A DNA stretch of 64,000 nucleotides, taken from NCBI RefSeq assembly GCF_003628305.1, contig NZ_RBZM01000005.1, positions 496,001-560,000 on the forward strand. The letters run 5' to 3'. Below the pieces are notes generated by a model. That model worked only from the letters and a program-made list of their open reading frames with translations, made no database searches and was not told the origin of the DNA. Positions 29,983 through 39,520 of this stretch are shown here, piece after piece. The stretch's first letter is position 1; every line of letters starts with the position of its first letter. A program made the position numbers and the translations under genes. The DNA is from Cohnella endophytica (GTDB taxonomy: Bacteria; Bacillota; Bacilli; Paenibacillales; Paenibacillaceae).

Positions 29983-30720
29983 TCATTCGAGAGAGGTTGT
30001 CGGATCCCATGGGCCCAGCTGATGCCCCTTCCATTCCGTACCGTCCTCGTAGACTTCTTTTTTCCATATCGGCACCACTTGTTTAAGCCGTTCGATCGCA
30101 TAGCGGCTAGCGTCGTAAGCATCCGCGCGATGCGCGGAGGATACGGCGATAACGACGCTGATCTCGCCGATGCCTACCGTTCCGATCCGATGGGCGATCG
30201 CGCACAACGTGCCGGGCCATCTCTCGCCGATCTCGTCCCCGATGCGCGCCAGCGCGGATTCGGCCATCGGGACGTAAGCTTCGTATTGCAAAGTGACCGT
30301 TCGTTTACCTTGCGTCCATTCCCTAGTCGTTCCGACGAATGCGATCGCGGCGCCGTGATCGGGGTGATACACTCTCGCTAAGGCTTCTCCCGTATCCAGG
30401 GGCTTGTCCGATATCCAATAACGCGGAATGCTCCCGGATACCGGATCAAGTTCATCGGAATCGCCGGAGCCTCCGGACACCGGGGGTAATAAGGCGAGTT
30501 CGTCCGCGGATTCGACGATGGCCTCGTCATTGGCGTATGCTTGATTGCGCGCCACGAAACATATCGCGAGCAGGTCGGCATGCTCGGGGAATTGCTCGGC
30601 CAACAATCGTTTCAACTGCCCCGCAGTCAACGATTCATGCTCCCATGAAGGTTGCAAAGAGCGGGTTCCAAACCGCTCGGCAAGCCCCGCGAATAGGGCT
30701 ATCGTCCATCTATTAGCCAT
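29983..30720 (-). CDS. MoaD-MoaE fusion, molybdopterin synthase
   Basis: 245-aa fusion of both molybdopterin synthase subunits. Residues 1-84 are MoaD-like and end in 'LLPPVSGGSG', where the Gly-Gly at 83-84 is normally the free C-terminus that carries sulfur. After a linker, residues 100-245 are MoaE with 'AIAFVGTTREWTQGKRTV', 'AHRIGTVGIGE' and 'PIWKKEVYEDGTEW'. The Mycobacterium tuberculosis MoaX fusion is cleaved after the Gly-Gly; the same must be assumed here for activity. It is in an operon with the moeB-like gene and divergent from moaA. ATG 30720 was preferred to TTG 30732, which touches the ribosome binding site. Confidence 0.92.
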   Translation of the reverse strand: MANRWTIALFAGLAERFGTRSLQPSWEHESLTAGQLKRLLAEQFPEHADLLAICFVARNQAYANDEAIVESADELALLPPVSGGSGDSDELDPVSGSIPRYWISDKPLDTGEALARVYHPDHGAAIAFVGTTREWTQGKRTVTLQYEAYVPMAESALARIGDEIGERWPGTLCAIAHRIGTVGIGEISVVIAVSSAHRADAYDASRYAIERLKQVVPIWKKEVYEDGTEWKGHQLGPWDPTTSLE

Positions 30721-30837
30721 CGTTAAGCACAACTTCCTTCCGTGAAACCTTAAACATTCCTTTCGTCAAGCATACCATATCAACCCCGAAAATGTTATGC
30801 TAGAGGGACATTAGAGAGGGTCTGGGAGGGTTGCGTA

Positions 30838-31839
30838 ATGTCGCGGTTATTCGACTGTTTCGGTAGAGAGCATACGTACTTGCGTATATCCGTTACTGAC
30901 CGGTGCAACCTCCGTTGCTTATATTGCATGCCCGAGGAGGGCATGACTTTCATGGAGCAAGATAAGCTTTTGTCCTATTCTCACATCCTTGAAGTGGCTT
31001 CGGCCGCGGCGAAACTCGGCATTCGTAAATTCAGGATTACCGGCGGCGAACCGCTCGTAAGGCCCGGCTTGAACGAACTGGTCGCGGGAATCGCGGAGCT
31101 TCCGGGCGTTGAAGATATTTCTCTAACGACGAACGGTCTGTTGCTTGCGCCGCAAGCGGCCGGATTAAAGCAAGCCGGACTTACGCGCGTCAACGTCAGC
31201 CTGGATACTATGGACGGCGCGCGCTTTAAGTTCATTGCCCGGCGCGGGAATCTCGACAAAGTATGGGAAGGCATCGAAGCTGCCGCCGAGGCCGGCCTGA
31301 ATCCGATCAAGCTGAACTGCGTGCTGCTCAAGGGAGTAAACGAGGATGAGATCGGTCGTTTCCTGAAGTTGTCGATAGAGCAACCGTTGCACGTACGGTT
31401 TATCGAATACATGCCGATCGGGCACGACGACGCAGGTTGGCGCGGTCATTACCTTCCGCTTACGCGGGTATTGGAAGAAGCAGCCCGCCTAGGGTATGAA
31501 TTGGAACGCGCGGAAGGGCCTGGGGGAAGCGGGCCCTCCGAGAACTGGAGAATCGTCGGCGGAGCGGGAACGTTCGGCTTGATTCATCCGATCAGCGAAC
31601 ATTTCTGCAAGAACTGCAACCGGTTAAGGTTAACGGCGGACGGACATCTTAAACCTTGCTTATATTGGGTAGACGAATTAAACGTCAAGCCCGCGATCGG
31701 GTCGCCCGATGCGATGGAAGAGCTATTCCATAGAGCGATGAATATCAAGCCGGAGAATCACGAGATGGCCGCTTTGCTAGCGGGAGAACATCAAAGCCAT
31801 GTGCCGACGGAGCGGCGGATGTCGCAGATCGGCGGTTAG
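30838..31839 (+). CDS. moaA: GTP 3',8-cyclase MoaA
   Basis: 333-aa radical SAM enzyme for the first step of molybdenum cofactor synthesis. The N-terminal cluster motif is 'CNLRCLYC' (Cys 23, 27, 30). The C-terminal second-cluster motif is 'FCKNCNRLR' plus 'KPCLY'. The protein ends in Gly-Gly, as active MoaA does. It is divergent from moaD-moaE, completing most of a Moco gene set; no moaC, mogA or moeA was seen in the window. Confidence 0.96.
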   Translation: MSRLFDCFGREHTYLRISVTDRCNLRCLYCMPEEGMTFMEQDKLLSYSHILEVASAAAKLGIRKFRITGGEPLVRPGLNELVAGIAELPGVEDISLTTNGLLLAPQAAGLKQAGLTRVNVSLDTMDGARFKFIARRGNLDKVWEGIEAAAEAGLNPIKLNCVLLKGVNEDEIGRFLKLSIEQPLHVRFIEYMPIGHDDAGWRGHYLPLTRVLEEAARLGYELERAEGPGGSGPSENWRIVGGAGTFGLIHPISEHFCKNCNRLRLTADGHLKPCLYWVDELNVKPAIGSPDAMEELFHRAMNIKPENHEMAALLAGEHQSHVPTERRMSQIGG

Positions 31840-31851
31840 GAGAGAACCCAT

Positions 31852-31983
31852 TTGTCCTTGACCGTAATTTTGCTGAATGGCCAGACTAACTTAACAACAA
31901 CTTATGCGATGACCGAACTGGCGAAAGGCTCATTTTCGGCCGAAGACCGCGACCAGCTGACCGAAGGGTTGAAAGCGCGATGA
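31852..31983 (+). CDS. Small ORF, 43 aa, between moaA and the phosphoesterase
   Basis: TTG 31852 is preceded by GGAGAG with seven bases spacing, and the stop overlaps the next ATG (ATGA at 31980-31983), a coupling arrangement that supports translation. The product begins 'SLTVILLNGQTNL' and has a charged second half containing 'AEDRDQLTEG'. The opening recalls ThiS/MoaD-like 'LNG' strands but no Gly-Gly tail is present. No family recognised. Confidence 0.55.
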   Translation: MSLTVILLNGQTNLTTTYAMTELAKGSFSAEDRDQLTEGLKAR

Positions 31984-33416
31984 CGACGATGAGGCCCGGA
32001 GTTACGTTGACTTTGCTGCATACGAATGATTTACATAGTCATTTCGAAGAAGCTTCCCGCATCGCCCGTTACATCGCCCAGACGAAAGACGCCGTTGACG
32101 CCGATCGGCTCATTGTCGTCGATTGCGGAGATTTTCTCGATCGCGCCCGAATGGAAACGGAGGGCACCAAGGCAGCCGTCAACGTAGCTCTGCTCGAACG
32201 TATCGGCTACGACGCGGTTGCGTTCGGCAATAACGAAGGACTTAGCTACACGCTGGACGAATTGAACGGAATATTCCATGAAACGTCCGTTCCGATCGTC
32301 TGCGCGAATATGACCATGAAGGAAACCGGAGCTCAACCGCGATGGATGGTTCCCACTTTAAAACTCGTGAAATCGGGCATCCGGCTCGGTTTTATCGGGG
32401 CGACGGCGGCGTATGAGAGCTACTATAAGCTTCTGGGCTGGAACGTAGCCGATCCGTTCGAGATCGTCTCGAGAGAGGTAGAACGGCTGCGACCGGAGGT
32501 GGACGTGCTTATCGTGTTATCCCACCTCGGATTGCGGTTCGATGAGCGTCTTGCGGAGGGAAATCCGGGAATCGACCTTATTCTAGGCGGCCATACGCAC
32601 CACCTATTGGAGGTGCCGTTAACCGTCGGACGGACGGCGATCTGCGCGGCGGGTAAATTCGGAGCTTATGTCGGACATTTGGAGCTTGAGATCGGAGCCG
32701 ACGGGAAGCTCGGGAAGATCACCGGAGGAAGCAAGGCAACGGAGGATTGGCTCCAAGACGCGGGGATAGATGATCTGGTCGGAGAATTCCGCGAGCTAGC
32801 GAAGCGCGATATGAACCGGCAGATCGCTTTGTTGCAGGAACCGCTTGATCGGCGGTACGACCGCGAATCGCCGTTGCCCACTTTGCTTGCCGGCGCGGTT
32901 CGCCGCTTGACGGGAGCTGAGCTCGGTTTGGTGAACGCCGGGCAATTCTTGGAAGGATTGCCGGCCGGACCGGTGACGGAGGAAACGATTCACGCGATTT
33001 GCCCGTCTCCGATTAATCCTTGCGCGATCAAACTCGACGGGAAAACGATCGTCCGATCGTTGGAGGAAAGTTTGTTGTCGGAGTTCCAAGAGATGGAAAT
33101 ACGGGGCTTCGGGTTTCGTGGTAAGGAACTGGGGTCGTTGTGCGTAGACGGCTTGGCTATTACGGCCGATCTCGCCCAAGCTCCTTATCGGAAAGTGAAG
33201 TCCGTCTATGTGAACGGAGTCCCTTTAGATCCGGAACGCCTATATACGGTAGGTACGTTGGATATGTTTTCGTTCGGCGTCGGTTACCTCGGGTTGAAGG
33301 AAGGACGGGACGTGCGTTATTTTTTGCCCGATTTCATCCGCGACCTGCTGTCCAAGGCGCTTAACGAAGAGGATTCGGTCGCGGATTGCCGAATGCCGAG
33401 ATGGCGTTACGAATGA
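31980..33416 (+). CDS. YunD-like metallophosphatase/5'-nucleotidase
   Basis: 478-aa calcineurin-type phosphoesterase with a C-terminal 5'-nucleotidase domain. Metal-site motifs are 'LLHTNDLHSHFEE', 'VDCGDFLD', 'AFGNNEG' (GNHE variant), 'SHLG' and 'GGHTHH'. No signal peptide is visible, so unlike secreted UshA-type enzymes it is probably cytoplasmic, as YunD is in B. subtilis. It is coupled to the small ORF upstream. Substrate unknown. Confidence 0.88.
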   Translation: MTTMRPGVTLTLLHTNDLHSHFEEASRIARYIAQTKDAVDADRLIVVDCGDFLDRARMETEGTKAAVNVALLERIGYDAVAFGNNEGLSYTLDELNGIFHETSVPIVCANMTMKETGAQPRWMVPTLKLVKSGIRLGFIGATAAYESYYKLLGWNVADPFEIVSREVERLRPEVDVLIVLSHLGLRFDERLAEGNPGIDLILGGHTHHLLEVPLTVGRTAICAAGKFGAYVGHLELEIGADGKLGKITGGSKATEDWLQDAGIDDLVGEFRELAKRDMNRQIALLQEPLDRRYDRESPLPTLLAGAVRRLTGAELGLVNAGQFLEGLPAGPVTEETIHAICPSPINPCAIKLDGKTIVRSLEESLLSEFQEMEIRGFGFRGKELGSLCVDGLAITADLAQAPYRKVKSVYVNGVPLDPERLYTVGTLDMFSFGVGYLGLKEGRDVRYFLPDFIRDLLSKALNEEDSVADCRMPRWRYE

Positions 33417-33469
33417 TCCGAGGCCGTACAGTTCATATCGAAGATCATCATTTTAATTTATAGGAGTGA

Positions 33470-34330
33470 ATGTTAAACATGTTGCATTGGTTCGATTCGG
33501 TCATTCTCGGGATCGTGGAAGGTTTAACGGAATTTTTGCCGGTCTCTTCCACGGGTCACATGATTCTCACGAATAAATTGTTAGGTTTCGAAGAAGCTCC
33601 GGAACAACTGAAAACGTTCGAAATCGTTATTCAATTCGCAGCGATTCTCGCGATCGCGATCGTCTATCGTCGCAAAATTCTTCAAGTATTCGGATTAGGA
33701 CGGGAACAATCCGTTCGCGGTTTATCGGTGGACGCGTTGCCGAAACGGCGCCTGAATCTGATCCACGTTGCGCTTGGAATCATCCCCCCGCTCGGAATCG
33801 CGTTCGTCTTCCGACATTTCATTAAGGAAATCGGGTTCCATACCGCTCCGGTATTGTGGGCGCTCGTCGCCGGGGGGATATATATGTGGATTACGGAGGC
33901 GTTGTACGATTCCGGAAAGATCAAACGCACTGCAGAGACGATGGACGACATTTCGTACAAGCAGGCTTTGCTCATCGGCGTGCTGCAATGCATATCCGCA
34001 TTATGGCCGGGCTTCTCCCGTTCGGGTTCCACCATCGCGGCGGGGATGCTGGGCGGCGTCAGTTACCGCGCTTCCGCGGATTTCTCCTTCTTCATCGCGA
34101 TTCCGATCATGACGGTGGCGACGGGATACGAAGTTTTGAGCAATATCGACAATTTCCGTTCCGGACAGATCGATATCGGATTCCTGCTGACCGGTTTTAT
34201 CGTTTCCTTCTTCGTGGCATGGATTGTGGTCGTCGCCTTCTTGAAGGTGCTGCAAAAGCTTAAATTGAAATACTTCGCGTGGTATCGCTTCTTGGTGGCG
34301 GCTTTGTTCTATCTGCTCATCATGCGTTAA
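33470..34330 (+). CDS. uppP: Undecaprenyl-diphosphatase UppP (BacA)
   Basis: 286-aa multi-pass membrane enzyme that recycles undecaprenyl pyrophosphate for cell-wall synthesis and gives bacitracin tolerance when overproduced. Both active-site motifs are present: 'EGLTEFLPVSSTGHM' (residues 18-32) and 'PGFSRSGSTI' near 180. TAGGAG is close to ATG 33470; ATG 33479 is an alternative start. Confidence 0.95.
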   Translation: MLNMLHWFDSVILGIVEGLTEFLPVSSTGHMILTNKLLGFEEAPEQLKTFEIVIQFAAILAIAIVYRRKILQVFGLGREQSVRGLSVDALPKRRLNLIHVALGIIPPLGIAFVFRHFIKEIGFHTAPVLWALVAGGIYMWITEALYDSGKIKRTAETMDDISYKQALLIGVLQCISALWPGFSRSGSTIAAGMLGGVSYRASADFSFFIAIPIMTVATGYEVLSNIDNFRSGQIDIGFLLTGFIVSFFVAWIVVVAFLKVLQKLKLKYFAWYRFLVAALFYLLIMR

Positions 34331-34393
34331 CCCTTAACTGCCGAAACTTGTCGATTTTTGTGGGAAAATGCAACACTTCCTATAGCATTCTCT

Positions 34394-34420
34394 TCAAACT
34401 TGAGGTAATATAACCGATGT
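34394..34420 (+). promoter_or_regulatory. Possible SigD-type promoter before the second HD-GYP gene
   Basis: TCAA (34394-34397), a 15-base spacer and ACCGATGT (34413-34420) resemble the motility sigma consensus TAAA-N15-GCCGATAT with three mismatches. Confidence 0.4.
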
Positions 34421-34485
34421 TAACTATATGGGAAGTTTTGCCTTTCCGCTTATGATCGTATGACAAGGGAGGGAGTATTGACGAA

Positions 34486-35601
34486 ATGCGCATGGTGCCG
34501 ATTTCATTAAGTCGGCCGGGGATGAAACTGGCCAAAAAAATCTTTTCCGACGACGGCATCGTTCTTCTGGCTGAAGGCGTCGAACTGACGTCTACGTTGA
34601 TTCGCCGATTGGGAGAATGCGGAATCAGCTTCCTCTACGTCCAGGATGCCAGAACGGAAGGCTTGGTCGTTCCGGAGTTGATTAGCGAAGAGACGCAACG
34701 GCGCACGATGCAAACGATACGCGCCGCGTTCAAAGATATCGTGGATCAACCCCATCGGAACAAAAACGGTACGTATCCGTACGTCGGTCGTAAGATGCGG
34801 GAAACCATGCATATGATCTTGGACGATCTAGGGCGCAACGAAGATGCGATGATCATGCTGATGAACTTGCATACCGTAGATCATTATTTATACAGGCATT
34901 CTTTGAACGTTTGCGTTTATACGACGCTTCTGGGCATGTCATACGGATATTCCCACGAGCAGCTTGTCACGCTGGGGCTTGGCGCGCTGCTGCATGATGT
35001 CGGCAAAACCCAAATATCGATGAACGTACTGCTTAAGCCCGGATCGCTCTCCGACAGCGAATTCGAAGAGATGAAGCGACATGCGGAACGCGGCTTTTAT
35101 TTGTTGAAAGACGAGCCCAACATCCCTTTACTGTCCGCTCATTGCGCCTATCAGCACCACGAGCGGATCGACGGTTCGGGTTATCCGCGGGGAATCAAGG
35201 GCGACGAGATTCATGAATACGCCAAGTGGATTGGCATCGTCGATTCTTACGATGCCATGACGAGCCAGCGGATGTATCGTAAAGCGATGCTTCCTCACCA
35301 GGCGGTCGAAGCCCTTTATTCGGGGAGCGGCACCTTGTACGATACATTAATGTTGCGTGCTTTCCGCGATAAAGTGGCAATTTACCCGATCGGGTTAACA
35401 GTCAAGCTGAATACCGGGCAAAGCGCGATTGTCTGCGATATTAACTCGACTTGCGCCCATCGTCCCGTTATTCGCGTTATAACCGACGAAGAAGGCGTTG
35501 AACTGAAGGTTCCTTTCGATATGGATTTGTCCAAACATTTGAGCGTACTGATCTCCAAGATCGAGTTAGGCAGCGAACAGAGCAATCCGATGCCCGCCTA
35601 G
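34486..35601 (+). CDS. HD-GYP domain phosphodiesterase (second copy)
   Basis: 371-aa predicted c-di-GMP phosphodiesterase with 'LHDVGK' at about 169-174 and 'HHERIDGSGYP' at 224-234. The N-terminal 130 residues are related in layout to the HD-GYP gene at 27645 ('SRPGMKLAKKIFSDDG'), and a C-terminal region after 310 contains beta strands ('VKLNTGQSAIVCDIN'). No membrane segment. It is a single gene ending in a clear terminator. Confidence 0.92.
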   Translation: MRMVPISLSRPGMKLAKKIFSDDGIVLLAEGVELTSTLIRRLGECGISFLYVQDARTEGLVVPELISEETQRRTMQTIRAAFKDIVDQPHRNKNGTYPYVGRKMRETMHMILDDLGRNEDAMIMLMNLHTVDHYLYRHSLNVCVYTTLLGMSYGYSHEQLVTLGLGALLHDVGKTQISMNVLLKPGSLSDSEFEEMKRHAERGFYLLKDEPNIPLLSAHCAYQHHERIDGSGYPRGIKGDEIHEYAKWIGIVDSYDAMTSQRMYRKAMLPHQAVEALYSGSGTLYDTLMLRAFRDKVAIYPIGLTVKLNTGQSAIVCDINSTCAHRPVIRVITDEEGVELKVPFDMDLSKHLSVLISKIELGSEQSNPMPA

Positions 35602-35611
35602 ACCGACATGA

Positions 35612-35660
35612 AAGCTGTCCTCCCCGTTGCGATTTCCGCGGGAGGGACAGCTTATTTCAT
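35612..35660 (+). terminator. Terminator after the second HD-GYP gene
   Basis: AAGCTGTCCTCCC...GGGAGGGACAGCTT followed by ATTTCAT; the right arm ends at 35653. Confidence 0.7.
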
Positions 35661-35732
35661 GCTTATCGTTTGTTTTTATGTCTCCCGACCAGTACAATAA
35701 AAGGAACGTATCAGATGACAGGAGTATGAACG

Positions 35733-36887
35733 ATGCATGCATTGACCCAACCGGCCGCGACGGCTCCCTATGCGCCGCCGACAGGCTGGACACGACTTTC
35801 CCCGACTTATGACCCATGGGATCCGATTCGCTCCTTACAACGCTACGGACGGCATGAGCTTACGAGCGTAGAATTGACCGTTACGCACTTGTGCAATATG
35901 AGATGCGAGCATTGCGCCGTCGGAGATAGCCTAACGATGAGAGAAGCGCCTCATATACCGCTTGATTTGTTGTTTAAGCGGCTCGACGAAGTGCAACGTT
36001 TAGAGACGATCAGCATGACCGGAGGAGAGCCAACCTTTAGCATGGACACGGTCAGGAACATTTTGCTGCCCGTGTTGAAATATGCCCGCGAGCGGGGAAT
36101 CCGGACGCAATTAAACTCGAACGTAACGATGGATTTCGAGAGATACGAGCTTATCGCTCCTTTTCTTGACGTGATGCACATATCCTTTAACTATACGCAA
36201 GCGGAGGACTTTCATCAGATTGGGTTCGCCCGAACGGGACGGAACGTGCGCCCCGAGACGACTTCGAAGATGTACGAAAGAATGGTCGACAACGCGCGCA
36301 AGCTATCTCAAGGCGGCTTGTTCGTTTCGGCCGAATCAATGATCAATTACCGTACGCATCGGTCTATCGCGGAAATCCATCGGTTAATCGAAGAAATGGG
36401 CTGCGTGCGGCATGAAGTCCATCCAATGTACCCGAGCTCTTTCGCTTCCGGCCTTCCAGCCATTACAAGGGGGGAAATGTTCGAGGCAGTGGAGACCTTG
36501 CTCGACGTCCGCAATCCGGAGATGTGGATGTTGTTCGGCACTTTGCCGTTTTTCGCCTGCAGCGAAGACGAGGAAGAACGGCGTTTGGTGCGCAGGCTAA
36601 GGGAATCGAAGAACGTTACCGTACGCAATGATCCGGATGGCCGTAATCGGGTAAATGTTAATATGTTCAGCGGCGACGTATACGTAACGGACTTCGCTTC
36701 CGTGCCTCCTTTCGGCAACGTTCGCGGCGAGAAGCTGGACGACGTATTCGCCAAATGGAGGGATCATCCGATGCAACAAGCGGTCAATTGCCACTGCGAG
36801 ACGGCTAGTTGCTGCGGGCCGAATTTGTTAGTCGCCGACATGTATTACCGAGGTACCGATTTCACGGTCAGAAAAGCCGGCTTATAG
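35733..36887 (+). CDS. yfkAB: YfkAB-type radical SAM protein (CxCxxxxC family)
   Basis: 384-aa radical SAM enzyme of unknown reaction. The cluster motif 'CNMRCEHC' (CX3CX2C) lies near residue 53. The C-terminal 'CHCETASCCGP' carries the CxCxxxxC signature that defines the YfkAB family. 'MTGGEPTF' is the usual GGE motif. It is a single gene preceded by the terminator at 35612; its substrate is not indicated by neighbours. Confidence 0.9.
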   Translation: MHALTQPAATAPYAPPTGWTRLSPTYDPWDPIRSLQRYGRHELTSVELTVTHLCNMRCEHCAVGDSLTMREAPHIPLDLLFKRLDEVQRLETISMTGGEPTFSMDTVRNILLPVLKYARERGIRTQLNSNVTMDFERYELIAPFLDVMHISFNYTQAEDFHQIGFARTGRNVRPETTSKMYERMVDNARKLSQGGLFVSAESMINYRTHRSIAEIHRLIEEMGCVRHEVHPMYPSSFASGLPAITRGEMFEAVETLLDVRNPEMWMLFGTLPFFACSEDEEERRLVRRLRESKNVTVRNDPDGRNRVNVNMFSGDVYVTDFASVPPFGNVRGEKLDDVFAKWRDHPMQQAVNCHCETASCCGPNLLVADMYYRGTDFTVRKAGL

Positions 36888-36938
36888 GCAAAATAGGCAT
36901 TTATTTTCGGACGTTAAACAAGGAGGAGCACGATAGAA

Positions 36939-38297
36939 TTGCACTTTCAATGGAGTTTAATTATTTGGAACGTCGTTCTTGTCTTGTTCTTAGTGTTCCT
37001 GAACGGTTTCTTCGTCGCTTCGGAATTCGCCCTCGTAAAAGTGCGGCAAACCCGGTTGCAGCAATTAAACAACGAAGGCAACACGCGCGCGAAGTACGCT
37101 CTTAAGGTGAACAAAAGATTGGATGCTTATTTGTCCGCTACGCAGCTAGGCATAACGCTTGCGTCGCTCGGTCTCGGTTGGGTGGGAGAACCGGCGATCG
37201 CCGACTTGATCATCACTCCTTTGCTTCACGATTTCGGCGTGACCGACGAAACGGTCATTCATACGATCGCGTTTGCCGTGGCTTTCTGCATCATCACCTT
37301 CCTGCACATCGTTCTAGGCGAATTAGCTCCGAAGTCTCTGGCCATTCAGCGTTCGGTCGGCGTATCCCTGTGGTTATCCGCTCCGTTGCTCGTATTCCAT
37401 AAAATATTTCTTCCCGTTATTTGGTTCCTTAACGGCACTGCCAATCGTCTCCTGAAATTAGTCGGCGTAGAACCGGCAAGCGAGCACGAAGCGGCGCATA
37501 CGGAGGAAGAAATCAGAATTCTCATGAACCAAAGCGCCAAGAGCGGCATCATCGACAAGGACGAAATGACGTTGTTCGACAACGTGTTCGAATTCGCCGA
37601 CCGGGTCGCTCGCGAGGTTATGTTACCAAGAACGGATATGGATTGCCTATTCTCCAACCTTTCCTTCGCGGACAACATGAAGCTGGTGTACGCGACGAAG
37701 CATACCCGCTACCCGGTCGGACTTGAAGATAAAGACCAGATCCTCGGGTTCGTACATATTACGGATTTGCTTACTTCGGATCCGGACGAAGAGCATGACC
37801 TGAAACAATTTTTGCGACCGATACTCAGCGTGCCCGAATCGATGGAAGTAAGTAAAATCCTCAAACTGATGCAGCGCAAAAAGTCGCAGGTAGCGATCGT
37901 CATCGACGAATACGGCGGAACGGCCGGCATGCTAACCGCCGAGACGATTCTCGAAGAACTCGTAGGCGAGCTGCACGACGAATTCGACGACGAATTGCCG
38001 ACGGTCGTCGTGAAAGGGGAATTAACTTCCGTGGACGGGCGTATTCTTATTGAAGACGTCAACGATCTGCTCGGCTTGGATATCCAGGACGAGGAAGTCG
38101 ATTCCATCGGCGGATGGCTGTTTAATCATCTGGAGGGCGACATTTCCAAAGGGCAAAAAGTATTCCACGAGAATTACGTATTCGAGATCGCTCAAACGGA
38201 ACGTCTGAGAGTTCAGCGGGTGCATATTTACAAAAATAAAATCGCGTTAGTGGACAACGCCGTTCCGGAAAGGCACCAAGAGGATTCAACTTCATAG
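36939..38297 (+). CDS. CNNM/HlyC-CorC-type membrane protein with CBS domains
   Basis: 452-aa 'hemolysin family' protein. A DUF21 (CNNM) membrane domain with about four helices (residues 1-195) is followed by a CBS pair (210-335) and a CorC/HlyC C-terminal domain (350-435). 'FEFADRVAREVMLPRTDM' at the first CBS domain is typical. Relatives are linked to magnesium or cobalt efflux. TTG 36939 follows AAGGAGGAGC at good spacing. ytvI starts 30 bp downstream, so they may be co-transcribed. Confidence 0.92.
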   Translation: MHFQWSLIIWNVVLVLFLVFLNGFFVASEFALVKVRQTRLQQLNNEGNTRAKYALKVNKRLDAYLSATQLGITLASLGLGWVGEPAIADLIITPLLHDFGVTDETVIHTIAFAVAFCIITFLHIVLGELAPKSLAIQRSVGVSLWLSAPLLVFHKIFLPVIWFLNGTANRLLKLVGVEPASEHEAAHTEEEIRILMNQSAKSGIIDKDEMTLFDNVFEFADRVAREVMLPRTDMDCLFSNLSFADNMKLVYATKHTRYPVGLEDKDQILGFVHITDLLTSDPDEEHDLKQFLRPILSVPESMEVSKILKLMQRKKSQVAIVIDEYGGTAGMLTAETILEELVGELHDEFDDELPTVVVKGELTSVDGRILIEDVNDLLGLDIQDEEVDSIGGWLFNHLEGDISKGQKVFHENYVFEIAQTERLRVQRVHIYKNKIALVDNAVPERHQEDSTS

Positions 38298-38327
38298 GGA
38301 CACAGGAGGCGGGAGAGGGGAAAGGCT

Positions 38328-39362
38328 ATGCCGATTCGGACCTTGCTTTTAATGGTCGCCTCCGTCGTTTTCTTGTACTTGTTGTTTACGGTCGGCGCGC
38401 CGTTCTTGCTGGCGCTCGTGACGGCAATCTTCTTGGAGCCGTTAACCTTGTTACTGATGGGCAGAGCGAAAATGAATCGGCTAACCGCTTCGACGATCTC
38501 GAGCACGCTGTTCACGACCGTATTGCTCGGCTTATTGGGACTGATCGGGATGAAACTGATCATCGAGCTGCGGACCTTCTTCGACAAGCTGCCCGATATG
38601 CTCGAAAGCGCGAATACATACATCCGCGAACTTCTAAATCAAGCGCAGCGATACTCCAATAATGGAGAAAATCCGGTGCCCGATCAGCTCGAACAATGGC
38701 TGTCCAATATGACTTCGGCATTAGGCCAACTATCGGCGAAAATGTCCGGTATCTTGTTCGGATTCGCTTCGGGAATTCCCGATTTCTTTATTTTCTTCAT
38801 CGTGTTTCTAGTTGCCTTATACTTGTTCACGTTAAGCTTGCCGATGATGAAGAACTCTTTCCTTTCTTTGTTCGAGGAAAAATCCAAGCTGCAGGTCGAA
38901 CAAGTGCTGCTAAGCCTTCGTCAATCGGTATTCGGTTTTCTGCGGGCGCAATTATTCATCAGTCTCATTACTTATTTGCTCTCTTTCATCGGATTGCTCT
39001 TAATCGGTACGGGCTATCCGCTTGCGATCGCCCTGGTTATCGTCGTCGTGGATATATTACCGGTGTTAGGCGTCGGTTCCGCTCTTATTCCCTGGGCAAT
39101 ATACCGCATCGCTCTCGGAGATATGTATACCGGTATTGGATTGGTGATTTTGTTCCTGGTCATCACGGTCGTTCGACGTATCGTCGAGCCGAAAATATTG
39201 GGCGACGCCGTGGGTATCGGGGCGCTGTCCGCTCTAATCAGCTTATATGTCGGGTACGAGCTCGTCGGCGTCGTCGGCGTATTCCTTGGACCGATCGTCG
39301 TTATCGTATTCTCGGCGATGCGCAAGGCTGGCTTGTTCGACTTCAAAATCAAGTTTCAATGA
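38328..39362 (+). CDS. ytvI: Sporulation integral membrane protein YtvI
   Basis: 344-aa member of the AI-2E transporter-like (PerM) family with about seven or eight membrane segments, including 'LLLMVASVVFLYLLFTVGAP' at the N-terminus and the family motif 'VVDILPVLGVGSALIPWAIY' near residue 240. YtvI is expressed in the mother cell during sporulation in Bacillus. Its position before cotJABC is consistent with that. Confidence 0.88.
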   Translation: MPIRTLLLMVASVVFLYLLFTVGAPFLLALVTAIFLEPLTLLLMGRAKMNRLTASTISSTLFTTVLLGLLGLIGMKLIIELRTFFDKLPDMLESANTYIRELLNQAQRYSNNGENPVPDQLEQWLSNMTSALGQLSAKMSGILFGFASGIPDFFIFFIVFLVALYLFTLSLPMMKNSFLSLFEEKSKLQVEQVLLSLRQSVFGFLRAQLFISLITYLLSFIGLLLIGTGYPLAIALVIVVVDILPVLGVGSALIPWAIYRIALGDMYTGIGLVILFLVITVVRRIVEPKILGDAVGIGALSALISLYVGYELVGVVGVFLGPIVVIVFSAMRKAGLFDFKIKFQ

Positions 39363-39378
39363 CGTTCTAAAATCAGTT

Positions 39379-39416
39379 AGACCATGCGGCGTTAATCGGC
39401 TGCTTGGTCTTCTTTT
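39379..39416 (+). terminator. Probable terminator after ytvI
   Basis: AGACCA and TGGTCT enclose a GC-containing imperfect stem and are followed by TCTTTTGG. Confidence 0.5.
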
Positions 39417-39520
39417 GGTTTTCAGGAAGAAACGGGCGCCGGAAGGCATAGGATAGAAACGGAGACGCAAGCGTGAGCGGCGAGCTAAGCGATACGCCGC
39501 GCCAGAGGAGGTTAGAGCGC

